Below the pieces are notes generated by a model. That model searched no databases. It worked only from the letters and a program-made list of their open reading frames with translations, and was not told where the DNA came from. 64,000 nucleotides of DNA from Ashinkailepas kermadecensis. Its lineage: Eukaryota > Arthropoda > Thecostraca > Neolepadidae. Position 1 is the first letter of the stretch; every line of letters begins with the position of its first letter. Below are positions 45,583-56,699 of the stretch, piece after piece. A program made the position numbers and the translations under genes. The stretch covers positions 1 through 64,000 of the forward strand of contig JAOTOM010004828.1 in NCBI GenBank assembly GCA_034440615.1, read 5' to 3'.

Positions 45583-46700
45583 GTACACAGACCCTGGTTT
45601 CATCCGTACAACGAATTTGAATAAATGGCCGGAACTGTTGAATGTAACCCCCACCCCCATTGAAATCAGAAGCCAAACAATCTCCTCTGGGATAATTTAC
45701 CCTGTCGTCGCTGCCATAAACAAACTTAGCGGGAAGCAAGAATTGGATGAACAGAATGATCTGTTTATTGTCGTCTATCCAGGCTGTAGCGCGATGCAAC
45801 CAAGTTCCATAAGCTATCGAACCCCGTCAAGATAGAATCCGCCAAACAATGATGGGATCCCACAATCGTGTTGACACGATGACGAAGAACAAAGGCACCA
45901 CCATGAGTGAGATATCGGCTGATGTCCGGTGCTGGAAAATCTCAGGCCGGTCTCCAACAAAATATTGTATTGATATTCGCCTTGCGAAACCGGTGGTGCT
46001 CGTACCGACACTGTGAGGTGGTGCTCATACCGGCACCGTGAGGTGGTGCTCGTACCGACACTGTGAGGTGGTGCTCGTACCGACACTGTGAGGTGGTGCT
46101 CGTACCGACACTGTGAGGTGGTGCTCGTACCGGCACCGTGAGCCAGGGCACCTCCGAACCGCAGTGACAACGTAACCTGATAAATGCATTACCTATTTGC
46201 ACATTCAACTAGGCGGCATGGGTAAATAATATAGCATTGCATTTGCATGTACCACAGCTGCAACATCAAATAATGCTGCTGCAATATTAATACTCGCCAC
46301 ATTTACACGTCTACCGATTATGCAACACCAGCTTTCGAGTCTAGCACTACCAATTGTACAGCTTGCAGCAGCAACGTTTCTGTTAATCTTCCAGCCATAC
46401 CAGGTAGTGCCCATGACATAGTCCAAGCCAGACTGACTGGAATCGAAATCTTGACAGGGTTCAATAACTTAAGGAACTTGGCTGCATCGAGCTGTAACCT
46501 AGATAGAAGACAATAAACAGATCATTCTGTTCATCCAATTCTTGCTTCCCGCCAAGTTTGCTTATGGCAGCGATGACAGGGTAAATTATCCCAGAGGGGA
46601 TTGTTTGGCTCCCGATTTTAATGGGGGGGGGCGGAGTACATTCAACAGCTCTGGCCATTTATTCAAATCCGTTGCGCTGATGAAGCCATGGTCTCTGTAC
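45583..46700. repeat. Inverted repeat with ~250-bp arms (45583-45832 and 46449-46700)
   Basis: The left arm, beginning GTACACAGACC, is repeated in reverse complement by the right arm, ending GGTCTCTGTAC. Both include ATGAACAGAATGATCTGTTT or its complement. Both arms are open in the same relative frame, but the differences between them are mostly amino-acid changing (about eleven against three silent by my count), so protein selection is not supported. The spacer contains a 25-bp minisatellite (AGGTGGTGCTCGTACCGACA + CTGTG, about 45985-46145, six copies). It may be a fold-back transposon or an inverted duplication. Confidence 0.85.
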
Positions 46701-49599
46701 TGTAATGTGTCCACAAAAATGCGATTTTCGGAATCGGTATATTTTCATACCGATAATACAACCGGTATCAGTAGACCCTACTATGTATGTTTTAGTTTTG
46801 CATCAAAATGTGTAGTGACGAACCTCTCTATTTTCTCATCCGAAACTCGAGGCCGAAAGGGACGTATGAAGTACATTTCAAATGTAGTTTTGGTGCACAC
46901 ATGCTATATTTTCAATATTAAAGTCATTGCATAAATGGCTTTCTTTTCATTCTACCTCGTTTTAGGTAGACAGGCACTTCCATACCTACGTAACCGGATT
47001 ATATTAAAGTCCAGGAGTGGACACAGTGTAAGGTAAGGTAAGGTAAATATATAGGTCACGGCAGGTCGCGCAACTCGCGGCTCCATTTTAAACGATTTGT
47101 TTCTCGCAGGATAGAGTCTGCCACCGATGCTAGTACAACGTTCATGAAGGAAATACGATCAGATTAAATGAAACATAGCGAATTATTTGTTCACCTATTC
47201 ATGAACAGGGATACTTCTTGTAGCTGTCCATCTCTTCTTCAATCATGCTTACTTGCATGCTTCAGCCTTCTGTAAGCTTGAGCTGTTATTCTTACGTAAT
47301 TTTCTTTTTGCTTGTTTCAGTTAGTGTTATATGTCTCAAAACTTCCAAATTGATAGCCGAATATAGTCAGCCCTGGGGCTTTCTCAGACAGGTAGTCTAG
47401 CTAGCGGCGTCTTTGACGACTCCAGGGCTGTCTATGCTTAGTTAGGTAATAATGGGAAAAGTTCGGAATGAATATGCACGAGCACGTAGTCACACGAGCA
47501 AAAAGCAACCGAATGCCAGACTGAACACGAAGAGGTTAAAGAAGGCACATGCATGAAAGGAAACCATATGGACGAAGACAAGGACAGTTACACAGATATC
47601 TTGGTTCATGAACAAGTCCGCAAATATTTAATTATATTCCATCAAGTCTCCTCATATTTTCCAATGAGATATTCCCTAGATCCTAATTTTGACCGCATGA
47701 AGATGACTAGGATGACGATGGCACTGATTCATCGGCGATTACTGAAAATCGTGGCTAATAATTGCCAATCAATGTCCATCACAAACAAGTCATGCATGCA
47801 CCAACGTTGCAAGACGCAAACGAAAAGCAGCCGCCCTTGAGTTGGTCGATGCATATGAAGGCGTCGGTCATCTCTGAGAGTGCCTAACGACTTGCGATGC
47901 CTACTGCCAGCTAATGACTACGACTAGGATTCACTGGCCTTTAGAACAACTATGAGCAGCTGCTGACAGCTGCGCTGGCCGCCCACACTTATTGCTGCAG
48001 GTAACTGTCGCACAGACCAAGTTATATGAACTTTGTTGGAAGGGCTGATATGTCTATTGACTGGGAAGCCCATATGGATTTGGAAGGTCACTGGATTATC
48101 CGGGTCCTTGTTAAAATAATCACACGAACACACAAGGCGAGGGCGCATGGGGTAACTTTTTGAGGAGGGGCCTGGTCCTTTTCCAACGGTTTCCGCAAAC
48201 GCATGAAAACCTGTTGTTGACTCTTATTTCAGCCCTCCTTGCCGATCACTGCTACTGTTTAATGATCCATGGTGATAAGTGATCACCAGGAGGGATCGTT
48301 GATGATACGTGGTCTCTAGTGGACCGTCCGTCCAAGCAGTTGAGAAAAAGGCAATTAAAGAGCTCTTGTAGATTCATGATGGATGCGAACTTTAGGATGA
48401 GTACCACAATCTTCTGGTTTCATGAACCATGTGGCACCAAGGAGCTCAAGTTTGTAAAAGTATCATCCGCCAACAGGTGAAAAAAAACTCGATAAGCTAA
48501 CATAAAATGATGGAGATCAGAGAATGCCTCACTTCTGTTAGCTATGAACTGTCACAAGCAAGTGCTGCATGCTTGACAGCACTTATTGATGTGATATGCA
48601 CTGAAATGTGGATACTGTTCGTCTGGAAATATGAACGCAAAATTTAAGCTAGCGGTGGTGTGAGTTGTGAATATGGCGTGTATGCATTTCATGTTGTAGT
48701 TGATTCGCTATTGATCCTACCTTTTATTTTCTGCGAGGAAAACAATGACTTAAAAATAGCAAGTGACATTACAATTTATCACAAACAAACCAAACCCGGC
48801 TGAGTGAGATGCTGGGGTAGCTCGAGCCTGATACTGTAACTAGATATACCGTTCCAATTGGGCACTTCAAGCTTTTCCCACCGCTATCAGTCCTGGTGAC
48901 CTCTAACGGTCACGAATAACCACCATGGACAAGTGGCTAGTAGTAATGCCGGCGACGGAAGCTTGAAACAATTGTGGGCGACAGGAAGGTTGGATAGAAT
49001 GCCTTTTGAAAGTGGCGTATTGATAGAAACTTCATCATAATCTTTGTGGAGCCGAGCGAAGCGATTCATAGGTATTTGAATATTTGTACGCAAATATTGG
49101 TGATGCGAATGATGTGAGCATGTGTTTGGTATGCGCAACTATACACAGCACTGATGAGTGCGGATAAACTATTGCGCCGCTTACCTGGAGGTAGTAGCCA
49201 TCATTATATATGGGAAAGCGGCGAGATTATTGCTGATATAAACTTTGCATTGAACACACATACTTAAAATAGTCGCATGAAAAAGTTGCGATTTATTTCA
49301 CTATTCCATACCATAACTGCGCCGAGCATCTCATGAAAATGTCAATAGAAAACTGCTTAGAGAACAAAACATTATCCCTAACCCTGGAAGAAGAAAACCT
49401 ACTACAGATCATTACCATGAGTGCATCCGTGATAATTTTGGTACCATTATTTGATTTAAAATGTAGTACTTTTCCGCATCATGATTTGCTCACCTACGAG
49501 ATGCCATGCATTCTTGAAGCTACCGGGAATGTTCCATCACACGGCAGACAGTTGATTTGCGAGCAACTTTCGATCGTACATGCACCATCACAGCTGGTC
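46701..49599. other. Intron sequence, nothing recognised
   Basis: Includes a short AAGGT tandem at about 47030-47048. Otherwise no repeats, domains or splice-flanked exons could be identified. Confidence 0.5.
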
Positions 49600-50560
49600 G
49601 TAAGTCACAACTCTTGACGTCACAACTGTATCACAGACTCATGTGTTCTCACGTAGACAGACAGAACTGTATTGCAGCCACCACCGTTCTGGCAGTCGAA
49701 GCTGTTCAGAACAGCTGTGTGAAATCAGCCCGCTCTTGCAGTCACTGAACGTCTCACAACCACAGCCGTTCTTGCGGTCACAGCTGTTCTGGCTGCCACA
49801 GCCGGCGCCCAAGTCGCAGTCGCTGCGCGGTCTCAGCCGGGCTGGCAGCCGAGGCGGGCTCGCTTGCCAGCAGGGCTGTATCGAGTCAGCGTCGGAGGTC
49901 GAGCCGGGCTATTTTTCTTGAGAATGATCTGCCTCTGTACGGGAAAGGAAAACAGCGGCGCGCCGCATCGGAAGCGGCCGGTGGAAACTCTAGCCGTGCC
50001 CGGTAAACACGACGTTCCCCACCGGGCTGTCATCGATCCAGCTGGTGGCACCCGGCGACGCCATTTATCACGCGGCCCGGGTCGGGTCAGCGTCGGCTCT
50101 AGACCGTCTGTCGGGATACCCGACACGCCCGTCCGGCAGCCCCGGCCCGTCAGAGGTCAAAACGTCGACTCAGCAGAGATCATGGTAGCAGTACATCGTC
50201 AGTGCGCTGACCTCGCAGGAGCCATTCTACCGACTCGTTGGACGTCGTCACGCCGATCTCGGAGAGGCCAGCACGCTGACCTTCCAGAGGTCAACACACC
50301 GACATTATGTGGATCAGCGTGTTAGCCCGATAGAGGAGGTCACAACGACCGGTCAGAGGCCACCACACCGAACCGTCAGAGGTCAGCACGTCGACTTTGT
50401 GGTGATCAGCGTATTGACCCGACAAAGGTCGTCGCATCGGCCGGTCAGAAGTCAGCACGCCGATCTTGTGGTGATCGGTGCGTTAACCCGACAAAGGCCG
50501 TCACATCGACCCGTCAGAGGTCAACACGCTGACACGGCAGAGGTCATCGGAGCTGTCTGA
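49600..50560. repeat. Decayed tandem repeats
   Basis: 49600-49860 carries irregular GTTCTGGCAGTC / CACAGCTGTTCTGG units. 50140-50560 carries irregular ~45-50-bp units with GTCAGAGGTCA and ACGCCGATCTTGTGGTGATC. Between them is GC-rich unique sequence without a recognised gene. Confidence 0.65.
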
Positions 50561-50694
50561 ACGGCGGCTGCTGTCCCCGTTATAGACGACCGGCCGGATG
50601 GTGGCCTACACGGGCTGCGCCCAGGCCGCACGGCCGTAAACAGAGCACACCACTGCTTACACGCTGCTGTATCAACAGCTCCACCGGCGCCCAC

Positions 50695-50816
50695 CTTTCT
50701 CCGGCTTGGTGTGCAGCAGCATGTGAGAGGAGGCGGGCAGAGGTGTGCGCGGCGCGCCGGCCGTTGTCAGCTGTCGGCCCAGACCAGGCATGGAGCCCAT
50801 CATCTCCGACATACCG
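50695..50816 (-). CDS. org-1: T-box factor Tbx1/org-1, exon after the T-box
   Basis: The minus strand has the acceptor GGCTCGTCTTGACAG, then a 122-nt open exon ending GAGAAAG/GTGGGC. It enters with one base and leaves with one base, matching both the previous exon (ends TG) and the last exon (starts AG). The peptide includes GMSEMMGSMPGLGRQLTTAG, then PRTPLPASSHMLL and HTKPEK, a low-complexity Met/Gly/Ser/Pro linker of the kind found after T-box domains. The frame has a stop shortly upstream of the acceptor, so this acceptor is the only usable one. One oddity: the codon made across the junction is TGC (Cys), where the family has Trp at the end of the C-D-P-x-D-W motif. A missed exon of 3n length would explain it. 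Confidence 0.65.
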
Positions 50817-50879
50817 CTGTCAAGACGAGCCGCCGGTCAGACAATGGCCGTGGCGGCGACCGATCCGTGACGACCGGCA

Positions 50880-51300
50880 ATGGCGGCTGACGGTGTCAAC
50901 GGGTACCGAACACGCCGGTACGTAGTTAGCAACGGGTACCGAACACGCCGGCACGTAGTTAGCAACGGGTACCGAACACGCCGGTACATACGTAGCAACG
51001 GATAACGAACACGCCGACACACAGGTGACAATGGATACCGGACACGCTCAGAGGTAGCAACGAACACCGATCACGCCGGTGGACAGGTGACAACGGATGT
51101 TGAACCCGCCGGCATACAGGGGACAACCTATATCAGACACCCGGGCAGACAGGTGACAACCCATGTCAGACACCCCGGCACACAAGTGACAACCTATGTC
51201 AGACACCCGGGCACACAGGTGGCAGCGGATACCGGACACGTCAGCACACAGGTGGCAGCGGATACCGGACACGTCAGCACACAGGTGGCAGCGGATACCG
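50880..51300. repeat. Minisatellite, ~33-bp unit, diverged subtypes
   Basis: The left half has units with AACGGGTACCGAACACGCCG; the right half has ACAGGTGGCAGCGGATACCG + GACACGTCAGCAC. It fills most of the 664-bp intron between the two flanking T-box gene exons. Confidence 0.9.
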
Positions 51301-51480
51301 TCTAAAATGGCACACGGATAATGTTTTTCCCCTGAGCTGCCAGACGAGTTGCCAGCTTGTAGAAAACCACATCATACAATAATTATATTTCGAAGCCGTT
51401 TCGAATGTAACAACTGCGCTCCGCAGCGGCATTCCTCTATAAAATATCAGCGACATATCTTCAGTCACAGTGGCACTCAC

Positions 51481-51548
51481 CAGTCATCTGGATCACAGTC
51501 GCGGAAACCTTTAGCGAATGGGTTGCTAGCGATCTTCAGCTGAGTGAC
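51481..51548 (-). CDS. org-1: T-box factor Tbx1/org-1, short exon ending the T-box domain
   Basis: A 68-nt exon on the minus strand, acceptor CTATTTGCAG, donor GACTG/GTGAGT. It encodes [18 protein letters not shown] then DPDD plus the first two bases of the next codon. I/[17 protein letters not shown] is the universal end of the T-box DNA-binding domain, and the C-D-P-D-D continuation is that of Tbx1/org-1. Entry phase 0 matches the preceding exon (ends AGG); exit leaves two bases. The exon makes minor-groove contacts in known T-box structures. A 50-bp minisatellite of about 1.2 kb begins only about 90 bp upstream of its acceptor. Confidence 0.93.
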
Positions 51549-51639
51549 CTGCAAATAGCACCGCAGGTGTGAGGACAGGCGACTGCTAAAACCTCAACAA
51601 CAGAGTCCAGTCGCACAGCGGCGCCGACACGCGCACCCA

Positions 51640-52840
51640 GCTCAGCGGAGATACCGCCGTCTCTCTGACCGCTGACGGACGGTCCCCCAGCTCAGCGGAG
51701 ATACCGCCGTCTCTCTGACCGCTGACGGACCGTCCCCCAGCTCAGCGGAGATACCGCCGCCTCTCTGACCGCTGACGGGCCGTCCCCCGGCTCAGCGGAG
51801 ACGCCGCCGCCTCTCTGACCACTGACGGGCCGTCCCCCGGCTCAGCGGAGACGCCGCCGCCTCTCTGACCGCTGACGGGCCGTCCCCCGGCTCAGCGGAG
51901 ACGCCGCCGCCTCTCTGATCGCTGACAGGCCGTCCCCCGGCTCAGCGGAGACGCCGCCGCCTCTCTGACCGCTGACAGGCCGTCCCCCGGCTCAGCGGAG
52001 ACGCCGCCGCCTCTCTGATCGCTGACAGGCCGTCCCCCGGCTCAGCGGAGACGCCGCCGCCTCTCTGATCGCTGACAGGCCGTCCCCCGGCTCAGCGGAG
52101 ACGCCGCCGCCTCTCTGATCGCTGACAGGCCGTCCCCCGGCTCAGCGGAGACGCCGCCGCCTCTCTGACCGCTGACGGGCCGTCCCCCGGCTCAGCGGAG
52201 ACACCGCCGCCTCTCTGATCGCTGACAGGCCGTCCCCCGGCTCAGCGGAGACGCCGCCGCCTCTCTGATCGCTGACAGGCCGTCCCCCGGCTCAGCGGAG
52301 ACGCCGCCGCCTCTCTGACCGCTGACGGGCCGTCCCCCGGCTCAGCGGAGACGCCGCCGCCTCTCTGATCGCTGACAGGCCGTCCCCCGGCTCAGCGGAG
52401 ACGCCGCCGCCTCTCTGATCGCTGACAGGCCGTCCCCCGGCTCAGCGGAGACGCCGCCGCCTCTCTGATCGCTGACAGGCCGTCCCCCGGCTCAGCGGAG
52501 ACGCCGCCGCCTCTCTGATCGCTGACAGGCCGCCCCCCGGCTCAGCGGAGACGCCGCCGCCTCTCTGATCGCTGACAGGCCGTCCCCCGGCTCAGCGGGG
52601 ACGCCGCCGCCTCTCTGATCGCTGACAGGCCGTCCCCCGGCTCAGCGGAGACGCCGCCGCCTCTCTGACCGCTGACAGGCCGTCCCCCGGCTCAGCGGAG
52701 ACGCCGCCGCCTCTCTGATCGCTGACAGGCCGTCCCCCGGCTCAGCGGAGACGCCGCCGCCTCTCTGACCGCTGACAGGCCGTCCCCCGGCTCAGCGGAG
52801 ACGCCGCCGCCTCTCTGATCGCTGACAGGCCGTCCACCGC
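51640..52840. repeat. Minisatellite, 50-bp unit, about 24 copies
   Basis: Units contain CTCAGCGGAGACGCCGCCGC + CTCTCTGATCGCTGACAGGC + CGTCCCCCGG. Two positions covary: GACC usually goes with GACGGGC and GATC with GACAGGC. The three units at the left end have AGATACCG and CCCCCAG instead, so the array shows a direction of homogenisation. It lies within a T-box gene intron. Confidence 0.97.
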
Positions 52841-54364
52841 CGCGAACCGTCTCAGTTCCACCTCAACCGCCTCACACTGGCCAGCCATCATTATTTACCG
52901 CGGCCAGCTTTCATCGGTGGCTGCCGATACCATCCACCATTCTTACATGGCCATTTATTAGCCGGCAGCGGCCTGGCGGCGGCCTGGCGGCGGCCTGGCG
53001 GCGTGACGTCACGCGCAGAGCTGCCGCCGCTACGGTTGTGACGATTCGGCGAGCCGTGGCCGGTCGCGTCGCGCGCCAAATGGACCGGCGAGGGTGGTCG
53101 GCGCCGTGACGTGGCGTCACGACTGTGTGTGGCTGCTCTGCGCTGCTGGTCGCTGCACTATTGCGCCGGCGCCGGCGGCCGGCAGTGGGATGGGCGACAG
53201 GTGGGACGATCGACACTAGAGATAGCAAATGGAACAACCCACGGCCAGGCCAAAAACCCTGGTCAGGACCGGCCGTCTCTTTGACCGGTCATTGGGATAT
53301 ATACCGGACATTCAATCGGTGTTCTGCTTCATGGTGAAATACAAAAAAAAATCAATACGCATATTTACAACAAAAAACCTGTAGGGGAAAGTGAGGTTAG
53401 TTGAGCCTCCAGGTAAGTTCAGCCACCCCGATTTTCTCACCTCCCATAATATCATGAGAACTTACAAGCCACCAGCCGATACTTCGAAGAAAGTCTCCAT
53501 TTTTGGTTGGACGGGGGTCCGGGAGCGGTAGATATCTGGCGAGCCTTGAACACGAATTTGTTTTTAAGGTCTCAAGTGAACATTCCTTGACTCGGAAATG
53601 TTTTTATTTTACTTAATTGGGAACAGGTAGGCTTCAGATCATACCACACAACTGTGGGCATGTGTGTTGTCTTGCTATCCACCAAAGACACTTTGGCGTG
53701 GTATGATTAGGAGATGAGCAGCCATACTTTATTTGATGTGAGGTGGGCATGGGGCTAGTTGAGCAATCCCGACCGGGGAAAGATGAGCCGTGGCCTATTA
53801 AGGTGCTATATGTTGCTGATGTTTTTATCATGGAACATGACATAAATTGGCATACAATTGTTGTTCAGCCTATTGACCTTGAGTAGATTGTTGTCTTATG
53901 AGTTATGGTGTGACAATGCTAGATAAAAGGACGGTGAAAATCTAGGTCGAAGTATATTGCGTGGCATTTTGTGATAGCCTTCATGTTTTTCAACCAGAAC
54001 ACGTGAGGTGACAAAAAGTGACCATAGAAAGCCTGCAACACTAAAGTTAACGCTTCCCAGTAGTCATACCAGCGTTTGTTTACATAGATATGGTTTGTGA
54101 CCAACATACCCCAACACTAGGATCAAATTACCCCAAGCGTAGGGTAAATTGAGACAAGGGCGATACTTCAGAAAAACTCAAAATTTTGCCGATTTATAGT
54201 TGTTTGAGGAAAAATATTTAAGCGTCTTATTTGTGCCCAAAAGATCACCCTTTCAGAATATGGGCACAAATAATCAATCTGCATCACCATATGCGTTCAA
54301 GGCCCCCTTAAGTAAAAATTGGCTCCACTTACCTCGACTTCCCCTACGTTGCACAATATACACC
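52841..54364. other. Intron sequence; GC/CpG-rich patch 52960-53200
   Basis: The patch has GGCGGCCTGGC triplication, GTGACGTGGCGTCAC (an imperfect CRE palindrome) and GCGCCGGCGCCGGCGG. It could be a CpG-island-like internal regulatory element, but no start codon or transcript structure is visible. The rest is AT-rich with nothing recognised. Confidence 0.5.
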
Positions 54365-54540
54365 AACGTACCACTCACTCAGCACCCACTCACAACTCAC
54401 TACCCACTCACCATCTACTCACATCCACTCACCACCCACTCACCATACACTCACCACCCACTCACCACCCACTCACCACTCACTCACTACCTACTCACCA
54501 TCCACTCACCACCTACTCACCACCCGCTCACCACCACCAT
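54365..54540. repeat. Short-unit CCACTCA repeat
   Basis: Irregular CACCCACTCAC / CACTCACTAC units of 9-11 bp, ending about 175 bp from the T-box gene donor at 54716. Confidence 0.9.
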
Positions 54541-54716
54541 TTTTGAGTGATTGCATACTTTTCCAAGTTGTGGGGAGCTTTGGTTGTATATTTCGATGCT
54601 GGAAGACCTTTTGAAGTATTTCTTTGGTTATAGATGTGCTCGATTGTTCCCGGAACGTACCTTTGATCTGGTACCCCCGTTTCATGTTGGCATAAACTGC
54701 CTGGCTCCGAACGTAC

Positions 54717-54866
54717 CCTCTGGTTCTGGTACGCAGTGACCGCCATGAACTTCGTTTCTGCGAAGACGAATGTTTTGAAGTTCTGGTAGTTGCCTTGTTC
54801 CTCTCCCTTGGGGTTGTAGATCACGTGGAACCTCGGCTGATATCGATGCATGGAGTTCAAGATAAT
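54717..54866 (-). CDS. org-1: T-box factor Tbx1/org-1, T-box exon (central)
   Basis: A 150-nt exon, phase 0 at both ends. On the minus strand the acceptor TGCTTGTTCCAG precedes ATTATC; the donor is AGG/GTACGT. It encodes [20 protein letters not shown], then [16 protein letters not shown] and [25 protein letters not shown] is the Tbx1/Tbx10/org-1 version of this block (Tbx20 and the Tbx15/18/22 group differ here). T-A-Y-Q-N-x-R carries conserved DNA-contact and dimer-interface residues. Compared with vertebrate Tbx1, the segment after VIY is shorter. Family placement follows from motif memory and should be confirmed by a tree. Confidence 0.96.
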
Positions 54867-54993
54867 CTGGAACAAGCACACTCATGCATGTTTTGTTCGA
54901 GCTAGGTGTTCGAGCTGTGTGAAATGAAATATTGGCGGCGACTTCTGCCTCATGCATGGTTGAGACGTCACAGGCCATGGTGAAGAAATGCTT

Positions 54994-55075
54994 GCACATG
55001 GATAAGTGCATGATCTGCACTTATCCATGTGCAGTGGATAAGTGAACTCTAAGACAGTTCACTCTGTCTTAGAGT
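54994..55075. repeat. Two adjacent perfect hairpins
   Basis: Hairpin 1: GCACATGGATAAGTGCA, loop TGATC, exact complement (54994-55032, 17-bp stem). Hairpin 2: ACTCTAAGACAG, loop TTCACT, exact complement (55046-55075, 12-bp stem). GTGGATAAGTG between them repeats part of the first stem. Confidence 0.9.
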
Positions 55076-55546
55076 GAAAACCTCTACATGGCGTCTAACT
55101 GTCGCCAGTGAGAGGCTCTAACCATCGAGGCTCGGACAACTGGTGTCGGTTAAATAAACGACATTCGAAAGCCAAACACAGTCAATAATAGGTGTCCGCC
55201 ACCGACGAATGCTGCATGAAGCCGCCCCTCCACATTGTTTGCATGTACGTCTCGCCTCACTGCAAAATATCTATCATCATTTTAGCGCAAACGGTGGTCT
55301 GGCGTTTTCATGTCGACACAGCGGTACCCATGTCAAATGTGATAGGAGCCAGCGTTTGCTCTGATGGCACGTCTGAGAGGTTCCATCGGCGCCGGACCAG
55401 TGAACCCGTCTGCTGTCGACCCACCACAACCACACACTCACGCTCACGACAGGCGGTGTCCGTCTGGGTGTGGCACCTCATATACTAGTGACGCACTGGT
55501 TGGGAACGTCAACAACAGGCAATGTGGGCCCATATGGCCCATTCCA

Positions 55547-56100
55547 CGACAAATCGACCAGGCAAAGGGGTCCACCCTCATGCCTCAGATTTTGAGTAAA
55601 ATTGGTGTATAGGGTTGTCTTATGCCTTTAATCCACCTGTGTAAATTTTACTTCGATCAGGTCAACGGTTCAGAAGTTATATCCTTGGGCATTTCTGGAA
55701 GGTTATACTGCAAGGTTATGTTCCGTGGCCGACAACTAAGTTAATTATCAGTCAAAATATAAATAGTCAGACATTTATGAACTCGCAAAGATTCAAGGAA
55801 TCTAATTCTGGCAATATTTGTAATATGTGATTAATAATACAAGAGATACCACATGACCTCAGGTCGCGTGACCACTAGTGACCTCGATGCCCGTGAAATT
55901 TTTGTTTTTTTATTGACAAAATGGAAGGACCATTTTTTTTGTTTGATATATAGCAGAAAAGGCGCTTTTTCTATAAATCCTCATTTGGAGAGCGCAAACT
56001 TTACTATATTTGAAGTCTTTCGAGGATTGAGCTACTAACTCGGCCGTCCCTCCGTCCAATATCGAGATGCAGTTTGATAACACATATCAACCCATTATCT
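55547..56100. repeat. Dispersed ~500-bp repeat, copy 1 (direct)
   Basis: Begins near AAATCGACCAGGCAAAGGGG and includes TCAGGTCAACGGTTCAGAAG, a GACCTC-rich patch and CTAACTCGGCCG. Copies 2 and 3 preserve the same order of blocks. Not coding. Confidence 0.9.
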
Positions 56101-56195
56101 AGCATGATGTGGATGATGGACGGTGATAAAAGAAGAAATGCACAAAGCTGTATAATATTCATTAATTCAAAGAACGACAAGGGGAGAAGTCTAGT

Positions 56196-56695
56196 GCAAA
56201 TCGACCAGGCAAAGGGGTCCACCCTCATGTTCAAATTTTGAGCAAAATTGATGCACAGGGTTATCTTATGCCCTGAACCCTCCTGTTAACATTATATTTC
56301 TATCAGATCAACAGCTCAGGAGTTCTAGCCTAAACCCTGGGGTATTTCTGGAATCTCACCTGCAAGATTTCGCTCGGTGGCCGATAACTAGGTTAAATAT
56401 TATTCAAAATATTAATGTCCAGGCATTTTTGAACTTGCAAAGTTTCAAGGAATCCAATTCTGGTCATATGTTTTGTATGTGATCAATGGTTGAAAAATTA
56501 CCCCATGACCTCCAGTGACCTCGCTTCCGGTGAAAATTAACCCTTTTTCTTTTAATTGACACGATGGAAGGACCATATTTTTTCCTGACCTATTACAAAG
56601 ACAAATAATAGCGTTTTTGCTAAAAATGTTTGTTTGGAGAGCACAAACTTTATCATTTGTGAAGATTATCGAGGATGAAACTTCTAACTCGGCCA
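56196..56695. repeat. Dispersed ~500-bp repeat, copy 2 (direct)
   Basis: Same block order as copy 1, starting AAATCGACCAGGCAAAGGGG and ending CTAACTCGGCC. It runs directly into the degenerate purine-rich array. Confidence 0.9.
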
Positions 56696-56699
56696 GGCC

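Noticed and set aside
54365..54540. His/Pro/Thr-rich ORF next to a T-box exon
   Set aside because: Simple CCACTCA repeat in the intron, beyond a good donor site.
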